This document shows positions 11,876 through 21,120 of a stretch of DNA of 64,000 nucleotides, in pieces. Made by a program: the position numbers and the translations under genes. The stretch is taken from positions 1,743,809 through 1,807,808 of the forward strand of contig CM074822.1 of NCBI GenBank assembly GCA_037447605.1, read 5' to 3'. The stretch is from Zygnema circumcarinatum. Taxonomy: Eukaryota > Streptophyta > Zygnematophyceae > Zygnematales > Zygnemataceae. The notes beneath the pieces are model-generated. The model saw nothing but the letters and a program-made list of their open reading frames with translations. It had not been told where the DNA came from and did no database searches. Each line of letters opens with the position of its first letter. Within the stretch, counting starts at the first letter, position 1.

Positions 11876-12088
11876 CGGTCCTTTGTGACCAGTCCTTCGT
11901 GGTTCCACATTTTGCCTTTATCCATGTAAATTTGATGGCCTCGCCATCGCGAGTTCAATGAAAAGTTCAATGAAAGTTTGCGGTGTCAGTTAAGTGGAAA
12001 ATGGCATTGAACTCACGATGGCGAGGCCATCAAATGTACATGGACAAAAGCAGCATGGGGAACCACGAGGAACTGGTCGCAGATGACC
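11876..12088. mobile_element. Foldback / MITE-like inverted repeat element
   Basis: Two ~85-bp arms (11876-11960 and 12004-12088) are inverted copies of each other with about 13 mismatches, separated by a 43-bp loop. The inner ~35 bp, including GATGGCCTCGCCATCG, is nearly perfect. There is no coding capacity, so it fits a non-autonomous foldback or MITE-type element. Target-site duplications were not clear. A related single arm lies at 20259-20341. Confidence 0.65.
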
Positions 12089-12385
12089 TAACAACAACAA
12101 TCTTTTTCCATGCTTGGTTTTAGCACGGCACAGCATGGCATGGCATGGCATCGCACATGGTGAATTTCATGGAAGGTAAAAGCAATCCACGGAATTTGCC
12201 ACTAGCCAGTCGGCAGCGTTTCCATCTGACGTGGCTGGCGGCGATTGGGTCGTGCCTTACAAGAAAAAAAAGTACAGTACGTATGAAGCGTACGATTGGC
12301 CAATATCCATGATCATCTGCATGGATCTGCATGGCGGTGTTCACGCGCCGGCGATCTTTCTCTGGACTGTTGGCGTGGGGCCACT

Positions 12386-12657
12386 TGACGTGGGGACCCA
12401 TGCATCCCCCCGTTTTGCGGCGCACGTTACCTAAGGATCTCACGCGTGCGCAAAGAGATCATGCGTGCAAGAACGAGTAGAACATGCAAATTGTCAAAAA
12501 CGAGAGAGATTTTAACCTTACAAGTGGCGCATAAAGTGGCATTAACACACGCACCATGCTGACGTTTCTGTCCATGCTTGAAGCAATGAAGCAGACTCGT
12601 TGATTTCAGCCGCAATTGATTTCCGCCGTCCGCTTGGGCCCCTCACAGCACTATAAG
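12386..12657 (+). promoter_or_regulatory. Bicupin-1 promoter: ABRE-like, RY and TATA
   Basis: Upstream of the ATG at 12790 are TGACGTGG (12386-12393, bZIP/ABRE-like), the RY/Sph element CATGCAT (12399-12405), and a TATA box TATAAG (12652-12657) about 135 bases before the start codon. RY plus ACGTG words are the classical ABI3/FUS3 and bZIP code of seed storage genes in flowering plants. A role in this organism is inference. Confidence 0.55.
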
Positions 12658-12789
12658 AGCTTGGACAGCAGGCAGTGTGTCTCAGTAGGTGCGGAGAAGT
12701 GGAGTGCAGGGGAAGGTTGGAAAGGAGGTTGATTTTGCTTTCTGAGGAATTGAACTTTCTCTCTGCGGGGGTGCCTACTAGTGCTCAAG

Positions 12790-15508
12790 ATGGCTCGGGT
12801 CTCTTCTGCCTCTTGGGTGGTGGCTGCTCTACTTTTGACCTCTTTTGCTGCAGCGAATGCTCGTCGCCAGTCACATCGCGAGGAAGAGGAGTTTGTAGCT
12901 CCTGAGATGCAGGAGTATTTCAAGAATGAGGGAGGCCGCGTGGAATGTATCAGCGAGAAGTTCAAGCTGCTTCGAGTGCGTTGTCACTCGAAACTCAGTA
13001 TCTGAACGTCAATTGAAAGGATCATATGACGATGTTTTCTATTTGACAAGCAATACGTTTTCCTTTAATGGGTTCTTATGTTTATTTCGCATTTTGCTCG
13101 CCAGGATGCCAATCTTGCTGCAGCTGTTGTGACAATCGAGCCGAATTCTCTAGCTCTTCCTGCGTATGCAAACGTCGCCACATTGAAATACATCATCCGG
13201 GGGAAGGCGCGCGCAAATCTCATCACCCCAGTCGGCCTTCCAACAAATGTCAAGTATGTCGTACATTTTTTCTCTCTCTCCTTCTCTTTCTCTCTCTCAG
13301 TTGCCTTTTTCTTTGCTTCTTTGTACTTGTTTACTTTTCAATTTTCATTGAAATTCTCACCGATTATTGTTCTCAGTTACCTTCTCCTTTGCTTCTTAGT
13401 ACTCGTTTACGATTCAATTTTCATTGAAATTCTCACCGATTGTTGTTCTGCCTTGCGAGCAGGCATCTCGAGAAGGGAGACGTGTTGGCAGTGCCGAAGG
13501 GATGGACCGTTTGGATTTGGAACGATGGTGATGAACCGCTCCGAATGGTCGGCGTCGCGCGGAGGTCCGACCGGCAGGGCAGCCACCTCCGCCCGCAAGC
13601 CTTCCACCTTATGGGGGGGAAGGAGGAGAAGGCGGGAGGACTCGTCCATGGGTTTAGGTGAAAGTCCTTCTATCAAGCTACGATGTAGACTGAATTGGGT
13701 TTTTTAGGGTTTTTTAAGTGGGGAGTTTTTGCTTTGGATTAGCTTTCTTCCTTCCCTTTTTTTGAGCTGATTCACATCTTCCTTGGTAGATTTTCAGAAG
13801 ATATTTAGAGCGTTCAAGACTGAAATTTTTTCTTGAAACGTCCTTTTTGCAGCAAGAAGATTCTCGCACGTGCGTGGGATGTTGAGGAGGATGACGTGCA
13901 ACAGCTCAGGGAGTCCCAACAGGATGCGTTCTTTGCAAGAGTTTCCGAAGGGGTATGTCCAGAACATTACATCAAACTGCAACTATAGAAACATATTTTA
14001 TGCTTCTTTGCTTCTGCAGAGTCTCGTCTGTAAATTTTTCTCATGCAGTTCTTAATTATCTCCTGTTTGTCGTCTGCATGTGTTTGCGTATCAGGATGCC
14101 TCCAAGATCACATGGCAGCAGAGCTCTCCCCTCCTCGGGGAATTTGTCCATAATGTTCGCCGCAGTGACCCGGACGTGTTTGTGAGAGACGGAGGCATGA
14201 TCAACTCCATCAACGGAAGGAAGCTGCCATGGCTCAAACACCTTGATCTCTCCATGTCGTGGATTGAGCTCGAGGTCAGTGAGAGCTCCCACACGACTTA
14301 TCCATTGTTGGGTGAGAGGGAGAGGGGAAGGGAGAGAGGGAGGGAGAGAGGTACGAGGATTGGAAGACTTAAGGAGAGAGAGCTGCTGTTTTTTTGGGGG
14401 AGAAGGGCGGAAAGTGATGTGGGCGGACAGCTTCTCTCGAGTTCACTAGTAATTATACAATTATGTATTCTTCTGTACTTGGAAAATTTTTCTTTCCTCT
14501 TTTTCAGGGAGGAGCCCTCTTGGCCCCGCACTACACGAACTCGTGGAGACTGCTTCACTTCGTCAACGGAAAGGGCCGCATAGAAATGGCGCACCCCGAC
14601 GGCCGGAACGCGCTTCGTACGGACTTCAATGCAGGAGACAACATCGTTGTGCCCGCCTTCTACCCTGTCTCCATCGTAAGAATTCTTTGCAGTCTTTGTT
14701 CCTCTTTCCTTGTCTCTCCGTTGCCTCTTGTTTCTTTCTCCCTCTCCCTCTCTCTCTCTCTCTCTTGATTGGTGTGCCTCTCTCACTCCCTTTTCTCTTC
14801 CTATCCCTTTCTCTCGTTTGCTGCCTCTCACCCTCTTTTCACTCTCCCTCTTGTCTTCCCTCTTGTCTTCTCCACCTCTCCCTCGTCTCTCGCTTTCTTT
14901 CTTTCTTTTTTTTCTGTCTTTCTTTCTTTCCTCGCTTTCTTTTCCCTTGATCCTTTCAACAGTGCGCGGATGAGAACGAGCGGCTCGAGATCGCGTCTTT
15001 TTCCAACACGGAGTTGACCATTCCCGCATTTTTGGCGGGGTACAACTCCCTTTACCACGCCCTCCCGAAGGAGGTCCTCCGCCAAGGCCTCAACCTCAAG
15101 GAAGAGCTCCTCGAGAAGGTTTACCGCACACGCCGCCGCAGACAGGAAGTCGCAATTTTCCCCCGCAGAGAGGAGGGGGGGATGAAGGCACACCCCAATC
15201 TCTTCAAGGACGAAGGACCCGGCCCGGCCGCTTTCCAGGTGGGGTTCCTCTCAATTTTGGCCTATGTTCTTATGGTTTTTATGGTTTTATCTTCCTTTGT
15301 GTTGAGAAAGAGTTTCATAAGACCTTGTTGTTTGTTTAACAGCTCACTGCTGAGGAGCAAGGCTTGTTTACAGATATGGTGGGTTGGGTCTTGGTTTCAG
15401 CAAGGCTTGTTTACAGATATGGTGGGTTGGGTCTTGGTTTTTTGACAGGCTTATCTCCAAGATATGGAGCGGAGGATCGTGGAAGAACGAGGTGTGGGGA
15501 TGTTCTGA
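12790..15508 (+). CDS. Secreted bicupin, vicilin/globulin-like storage protein (copy 1)
   Basis: Exons are 12790-12975, 13105-13253, 13463-13657, 13853-13952, 14095-14274, 14508-14675, 14963-15238, 15343-15378 and 15449-15508, giving 449 residues. A signal peptide (MARVSSASWVVAALLLTS...AANA) is followed by an acidic linker and two cupin barrels (about 40-175 and 205-400). The second barrel has the storage-globulin pattern LAPHYTNSWRLLHFVNGKGR, then FLAGYNSLYHALPKEVL and EKVYRTRRRR, as in 7S/11S globulins. The metal-binding histidine set of enzymatic germins is not evident, so a storage or desiccation-related role is likelier than catalysis. It is tail-to-tail with a DGAT2 gene (771 bases apart) and mirrors the copy at 24365-26955. 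The short exon 8 has no counterpart in copy 2 and lies in a 43-bp tandem duplication. Confidence 0.88.
14300..14405. repeat. GA-rich tract in bicupin-1 intron 5
   Basis: Purine-rich on the coding strand (GGGAGAGAGG-type). This is the exception to the pyrimidine bias of most other introns in this cluster. Confidence 0.6.
14735..14945. repeat. CT-rich tract in bicupin-1 intron 6
   Basis: A TCTCTC/TTCC-rich low-complexity tract fills most of intron 6. The equivalent intron in copy 2 is also filled by a CT tract on its coding strand. Confidence 0.7.
15358..15440 (+). repeat. 43-bp tandem duplication carrying a mini-exon and donor site
   Basis: The block starting CAAGGCTTGTTTACAGATAT and running into GTGGGTTGGGTCTTGGTTT occurs at 15358-15397 and again at 15401-15440. 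Each copy holds seven codons (QGLFTDM) plus a GTGGGT donor, and the first copy is followed by a CAG acceptor. The intervening introns would be only 22 and 27 bases, too short to splice alone. The likely product skips the second copy through a 70-base intron (15379-15448). Confidence 0.8.
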
Positions 15509-16279
15509 AAGTGGAAAGCAGTAGAAACTTTGAATGTGTGAATAGGCAGTTGCCCAAGTGCGGGTACAATTTTGAGCATGAGAGGGATGAGAGAGAGAGA
15601 GTCTGAGAGCTTACTGCAGTTTTGGTTCCATTAGCAGTAGGCGCTCTCATAGGGTCCTTCGTTTTGCTTTTAGTGATAGATGATACCGATACTCTCCAGA
15701 ATGGGGGGTGGATAGAGGGAGGGAGAGCATGTCAAAGGAAGTTCGGAAATAAATCAAAGATGACTTCTTGATCGATGGAAGGTGTTTGTGATTGGCTTCT
15801 TGTTTATTGTGTCTTTAAACGAATTTTAACAGGAGAAGAGAAGATAAGAATAATTTGGAAAGTGATTTGCTCAATGTGCCGTCGTATATGCGGAGCAGGT
15901 TTCCATTTCGGCATGCAAAAATCTCAAGATAGCTTTGTGGCGATTTTACATTATAAAATAAACAATTCCAATTGATTTTAGCTTCAGCTTCATCAAGAGT
16001 TTGTTCGCCTCTCAACAATCTCCAACAGCAATTGCTATTTTACAGAAAACTTGAAGACTATGTTTTCCTCATTACAATCTTTATAAACGAAAATATTGTC
16101 TTAATAATTCTTTTAGTTAAAAGTGCTATATAGCAAACTTACTACTTACTACTAACAAACTTACTACTAAACTTACTTAGCTAATTTACAAACTATGAAC
16201 ACGAACTATGAACTATGAAGTCTGTACAGAAATCAGTCGACAACTAGTCGACTGAGTAATAAGAGGGCCTTCACTTTAA
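15509..16279. other. Convergent intergenic region, bicupin-1 / DGAT2-1
   Basis: Shared 3' flanks of two convergent genes. It is AT-rich with short ACTTACTA repeats at about 16138-16180. No gene seen. Confidence 0.5.
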
Positions 16280-18998
16280 CTATACAATGACTAACTCGAC
16301 ATTACTAGCCCCCCCTTCATGCTTATACTTTTCATACAAAGCTCTCATTTCCTCTATAAACTTTTCCTGCACTTTCTTCACATAGTCTTCGGCCGGCTCC
16401 GCCGAATGTTCCACTTCGATCGGTTTTCCGATGACTAATAGAAGGGGCTTAGAGAGAGGAACAGGGCCTCCCCACAATCCAAAGTAAAGAATTGGAGCGA
16501 ATTTTAGGGCTCTGGCGAGCTCCTTGAACCACTTTCCACGTGGAAACCAAAAGTTGAACACATCCCGTTGGCCGAAACAAAAGGCGGGAACTATTGGAGA
16601 GCCCGTCGAGATCGCCATCCGAATGAAGCCGAGTCTCTTCTTAAGGTAAAGAATCTGGAGTCAAGAAACCACGAAACATGTAAGGGGAGGAAGGAGGAGG
16701 GAGAGAGGAAGAGAGGGAGGGAGGGAGGGTGGGAGGGAGGGGAAGGGGAAGGGGAGAGGGAGGGAGGGAGGGAGGGAGGATGGGAGGGTGAGGGAAGGGG
16801 GAAGGGAGGGAGGGAGGGAGGGAGGGAGGGAGGGGGAGGGGGGGAGGGGGAGGGGGGGAAGGGAGGGAGGGGGAGGCGGGGAAGGGCGGGAGGGGGGGGG
16901 GAGGGAGAGACGGAGCGAGGGAGAGTAGAGGGAGGGTTATTTGGAACATCAACGTTACTCTATTACTGAACACGCCGATAAAACGTCATGAGAAAAGGAC
17001 TGGAAATGATAGACTTTCATAAGCACTTCGATTAAAACCATAACTAGGAACCTAAACCCCCCAATCCCTTACCCTAACCTCAACCCTAAGTCCCCAACAC
17101 TAACCCCAAACTCCTTCCTATAACCAAGACCTAACCCTACCTAAGAGAAACCGATATCCAACAGGACTGCGTAGTTACAAATGAAGAAACCTTACTTCGC
17201 TTTTCCTATTCATGCAGAGACATTCCTGAACCCCTCCCGGAACGATGACGCAGCTTGTTCCCTCCCTCAGAAGCTTTGAGAAGGAGTCCTTTGAAGCCGC
17301 CGCGAGGCCGAGCCATGTCCAAAGATGGCGGCCGAGAGGAACAAGATCCAATGCGCTGCTGCCAAGTGTCCGCAAACGAGAGAAGGGGACGAGGCCGGAG
17401 CCGGGAGAGAAGGCCAAAAGGGAGACGGGCCATACAGAATGGGGCTCTAAAGCGATCACATATGCACGGTTGGGGTCGATAGAAGTCCCATCTTCCAAAA
17501 TCACCTGAAAGTGTGTGAGAGAGAAAGAGAGAGAGGGAGAGGAGAAGGGGGTGACAGTGAGAGAGAGGGAGAAAGGGAGAAGGGGGGGGTTACATTGACT
17601 AGCCTGATACCAGCTTGATAGCCTGATAGATGTATGAAGGCCTCTGAAAAAGTAAAGAAAGAGTTTATGAGAAGTGTGTTGATGTCTTTGTTTGTGTGTA
17701 TATGATCCAATGGGACTGAGGGGTGTGTTCATCATGTGTATGCTGGAAGTGAGAATGTGACACTTCCTTCACACGAGGAAGGGAGGGAAGGAGGGAGGGA
17801 TGGGAGGAGGAGAGGGAGGAAGGTTGGACGAGGGAGGGAGGGAGGGAGGGAGGGAGGGAGGGAGGGAGGGAGGGAGGGAGGGAGGAATGGAGGCAGGGAA
17901 GGAGGGACGGACTGACGGAGGGAGGGAGTGAGTGAGTGAGTGAGGGAAAGATGGAAGAGGGAACAGAGGGAGTGACGTGAAAAAGACAGAGAGAAGAGTC
18001 ATACTTTGATAGGGAAGTAGGACGGTGCTGTGGAAGCTATCCATCTGGCCAGACTTGTCCCCCATTTTGAGTTTTTGTCGACCGGGACCAATGTAACGGC
18101 GAGAAGGAATGCGAGGAGGGCGAGGGCCCAAGGACGCGGAAAGAAGAGCATCCCGAGGGCGACCAGTGCCGCAGCAAGAAGGAAAATTCCCATCCACAGA
18201 ATGAGGGCCACGTGGAGACACACCTAAAAGGGGGCGAGACAGGAGACGGTGTTAAAGTAAAGGTTAGCTTTCCGCCGCTCGTTAAGATTCGATTTATTCC
18301 TTCCGAGAGTGAGGGAGTGGGAGAGGGAGGGGGAGGGGGGANNNNNNNNNNGGGGGGATGGGGAGGTGGGGGAGGGCGGAGGGGTAAGGAGAGGGGAGGA
18401 AGGGAGAAGGGGGGATTGGTGAGGGGGGACGGGCGACGGGGGAGGGGGGAGGGGGGAAAGAGGGGAGAGGGGAGAGGGGAGAGAGGGGAGGGGGGAGAGG
18501 GTAGGGAGAGGGGGGAGATGGGAAGAGGGGAGAGGGAGAGGTGGGAGAGGGGAGGTGGGAGGGAGGAGAGGGGCGAGATGGGAGAGCGAGGAGGGTGGGG
18601 AGAAGGGGGAGATGGGGGAGAGCGGAGAGAGGGGGAGAGGGGGGAGAGGGGCGAATGGGGGAGGGGGGAGGAGGGGAGGAAGGGACGGAGATTCGGCCAT
18701 AGTAAACGCTTGCCAGTAAATTTCGATACTTAAAAGTTGAATTGATAAAAAAAATATAGAAACGAATTCATTATAGCTTGAATATCAAACTATAGAAGCC
18801 CCAAATTACCTTCGAGTACAGCTTTTGGAGCGCTGCAACTCCACGGCTACTTCGTGGAAGCTTGAAAAAAGGTTCTTCTGCCACAGTTGAAGACTTCCCC
18901 CCGCCATCCGGCAAAAATGTGGGATCTCCAACCTCTCCAGTGACGTCACTGCTAAGCTGACGATGACGCACAGTTGCGGCCAGGTGTCCTGATACCAT
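16280..18998 (-). CDS. DGAT2: Diacylglycerol O-acyltransferase 2 (DGAT2), copy 1
   Basis: Minus-strand exons in order: 18810-18998, 18005-18223, 17196-17504 and 16280-16654, giving 363 residues, all junctions in phase 0. DGAT2 adds an acyl-CoA chain to diacylglycerol at the ER, the final step of triacylglycerol synthesis. Exon 2 encodes a two-segment hydrophobic hairpin ([17 protein letters not shown]...[16 protein letters not shown]) followed by the SYFPIK block. Exon 3 carries the plant-type active-site motif EPHS and the PGGVQE motif. Exon 4 carries [15 protein letters not shown] with FGQRD, and the protein ends NVELVIV. Length and motif order fit the family. The start at 18998 lies downstream of a CT-rich leader and is less certain. 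It is divergent from copy 2, whose exons match at 186/219/306/375 bases against 189/219/309/375 here. Confidence 0.92.
16684..16926. repeat. GGGA-rich tract in DGAT2-1 intron 3
   Basis: Runs of GGGAGGGA and longer G tracts; the coding strand is pyrimidine-rich. Frames through it are artefacts. Confidence 0.85.
17064..17150. repeat. Degenerate telomere-like (CCCTAA) words
   Basis: Imperfect CCCTAA/ACCCTAAC words lie inside DGAT2-1 intron 3. They are shorter and more decayed than the array at 61410-61712. Confidence 0.45.
17775..17955. repeat. (GGGA)n tract in DGAT2-1 intron 2
   Basis: A tetranucleotide array, most regular at about 17830-17882, followed by a GTGA run near 17927-17945. The coding strand is pyrimidine-rich. 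Confidence 0.85.
18300..18690. repeat. G-rich/GGGAGA tract with assembly gap, DGAT2-1 intron 1
   Basis: A long tract of G runs separated by A, containing ten undetermined bases at 18342-18351. Four or more adjacent G runs make G-quadruplex formation on the plus strand plausible. The true length is uncertain because of the gap. Confidence 0.85.
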
Positions 18999-19722
18999 CG
19001 CAGCGTCAGGAGAGAGCGAGAAGAGAGAAAGAGGGTGAATGGGGGAAGAGAGGGAGTGAGAGAGAGGAAGTGAGAGGGAAGAGGGATGGTGAAGAGCGAC
19101 AGGGAGAGAGAGGGGGGGGAAAGACACACGAGCGGTGAGTGGGAGAGCGATGGAGGGACGAGGAACGTAATGGAAGCTTCGGGGTCGCCGGGCTCTCCAG
19201 CCGCCAATATAACTGTGCCAGGTGTGAATACCACGCGGATCACCATTGGTTGATGCTCAAGAGTTGGAGAATTGTCCGCGGTCTGAAAATACTGTAGAGT
19301 ACTGTATGGATTGGTCGGGTACGTAAGTACGGACGCTAGTACATTGCCTTGGAAACGCATCACATAAAATTTCCCTTGTGTTTAGCTATTGGTATAATCG
19401 TCGGCGGACGAGCGGAGTCCGAGGGCTCGGGACCTGTCCAAGTGCAAGTTATTTTTTGACGCCGGAGTCGGACGTCACCGTCCGTTGGCGACATTTCAAG
19501 CGTCCTTCACACTGTGTACGTCTGTCCATTGCTTATTCTTAGGACAGTTTGCCTACGTCCGTATTTGATTACCGGTTGAAACTGCCCAACGGGACTCGCG
19601 GAGGCGGACGACGCGAGAACGGCGCGGCCGTGACACGGAACGTCAGAGGTCGGCGCTGACGTGACACTTTGGGAGCACGCCATTGGCTGTTGTCCCGTAA
19701 ATTGCGGCGGGATAAGTGAACT
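18999..19722. promoter_or_regulatory. DGAT2-1 upstream region
   Basis: A GA-rich leader (19015-19160; CT-rich on the gene's strand) is followed by unique sequence. ACGTCAGAGG and TGACGTGA words occur near 19640-19665. No TATA box was identified. It forms the left half of a 2.1-kb divergent promoter shared with DGAT2-2. Confidence 0.4.
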
Positions 19723-19780
19723 GTATACGTGGCAATTCGCCATTGGATATAAACAGCCAATGGCGACTCGCCACGTATAC
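19723..19780. repeat. 24-bp inverted repeat carrying ACGTGGC and CCAAT words
   Basis: Arms 19723-19746 and 19757-19780 are inverted copies with three mismatches around a 10-base loop. Each arm begins or ends GTATACGTGGC and contains GCCATTGG. Both halves of the divergent promoter thus receive an ABRE-like ACGTGGC and a CCAAT box (NF-Y site) in mirrored orientation. It lies near the symmetry axis of the four-gene cluster. It may be a cruciform or a bidirectional regulatory core (inference). Confidence 0.7.
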
Positions 19781-20258
19781 AAATTTAGAGTTTGTAGGCC
19801 TCAATACGAGGAACCAAACATGGAATCTGGCCTTAGTCTCACATTGCGATGTTCTGACAGGTGCAACATGGCCGACAACAACAACAACAACATGTTCAAC
19901 AACAATATGGGACACGAACCACGAGGGGCGCCGATGTGGCCCACGTGGCGTGAAGGGAGGGCCGAAAGGCCATCGGACGGTCGGCAACAACCGTAGCTCT
20001 TTGAAGAGCCCCATATCAAACAACAACGCCTCTCATGGTTCACGACTAAGACGATACATTGCTTAGGGCCGGAACCAAACAACGCAACATCTACAAAAAG
20101 CAACATCCCCAAAGCATGCACTGAATAAAAACCCCATTCACGAGGGCGCGATCAGGACGGTCGGACTCATTACTAATAAGGGTCTCAGACTCATGCCTCC
20201 CGCCACGAGCGGGCGCATGGGTCCCAAGGGGAGCACGATGGTTTTTCGTTTTGTCTTT

Positions 20259-20341
20259 AGGTCCTTTGCGAACAGTTCCTTGTGGTTTCCCATGATGACA
20301 TGTCCATGTACATTTCATGGCATCGCTATTGCCCACGCTAT
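20259..20341. mobile_element. Single arm related to the 11876-12088 foldback element
   Basis: AGGTCCTTTGCGAACAGTTC and the following CATGTCCATGTACATTTCATGGCATCGC track the left arm of the foldback element base for base with scattered changes. A further diverged fragment (GTCCATGTACAACACTTGAT...GCCATAGTGAGAGCAATGCC) lies at about 20519-20570. Between them is a CTCCCT microsatellite. Confidence 0.5.
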
Positions 20342-20386
20342 GGCTTCTCTACCTCTGTCATTTTCAAAGCTCCTCTCCGTCCCACT

Positions 20387-20487
20387 CCGTTTCCCTCTCT
20401 CTCCCCCTCCCCCCCACTCTCTCCCTCTCTCTCCCTCTCCCTCTCCCTCTCCCTCTCCCTCTCCCTCTCCCTCTCCCTCTCCCTCTT
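20387..20487. repeat. (CCCTCT)n microsatellite
   Basis: An almost perfect hexanucleotide array, clearest at 20425-20485. Frames through it (Leu-Pro / Arg-Gly repeats) are not genes. Confidence 0.9.
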
Positions 20488-20841
20488 TTTCCTCTCAAAT
20501 TATTTGCCCTAACCAGTTGTCCATGTACAACACTTGATGGTATCATCGCCATAGTGAGAGCAATGCCACATCCCCCCACAATGTGTTGTTCAACAAGCAC
20601 ACGCACGCGCGTAACAACATAGGATGGCCAGGCGATTGGTTCAACGCGCGGGGGTTAACAACTGGGTTGCAATCGGATCAGCGTTTCTAAACGGAGGTGT
20701 GGTCAAGTTTGTAAGTGGATCTGATTGAGCTGGTTTTGGTTGATCCACGAGTTCACTCCCCATTTCAGCTTCCACCAATCAGAGAAGACCATGAAAAGGT
20801 ACGATCACTACAGTCCATAGTCAAGATCGCCTTTCATGCGC

Positions 20842-20967
20842 CACGTGTTGGAATTACACGTGGCCCATGCAATCTATCCACGTGGGCTCGTCTACGTCAG
20901 ACCACCGACATCCAGCGCATTGTGGTCCCGACTCGCATGCTGACTGTGCAGACCTTACTGCCACGTG
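20842..20967. promoter_or_regulatory. Four G-boxes plus RY word upstream of DGAT2-2
   Basis: CACGTG occurs at 20842-20847, 20857-20862, 20879-20884 and 20962-20967, with CATGCA (RY core) at 20866-20871. All lie 150-280 bases before the DGAT2-2 start at 21121. Several G-boxes have ABRE flanks (CCACGTGG, CACGTGGC). Such G-box plus RY density is typical of ABA/B3-controlled reserve genes in seed plants. The role here is inferred. Confidence 0.6.
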
Positions 20968-21120
20968 ACTCTAACGGCACACTGCAAGCTGCTGACGTGC
21001 CCCCCCCCCACCCCCCGCCCCCGGGGCCCATTCAAAATCGAAAATTTTTGGAGCCTCTTCCCCCTCTCCTCTTTCTTCTTCCTTTTCTCTCCTTTTTTTA
21101 ATTTTCTCCTGTCCGAGAGA

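Noticed and set aside
12231-12434. 67-residue plus-strand frame and 107-residue minus frame upstream of bicupin-1
   Set aside because: They lie in the promoter and overlap RY/ACGTGG words; composition is non-coding.
16568-16973. Gly/Arg and Pro/Leu repeat frames in the GGGA tract
   Set aside because: Pure low-complexity translations inside a DGAT2 intron.
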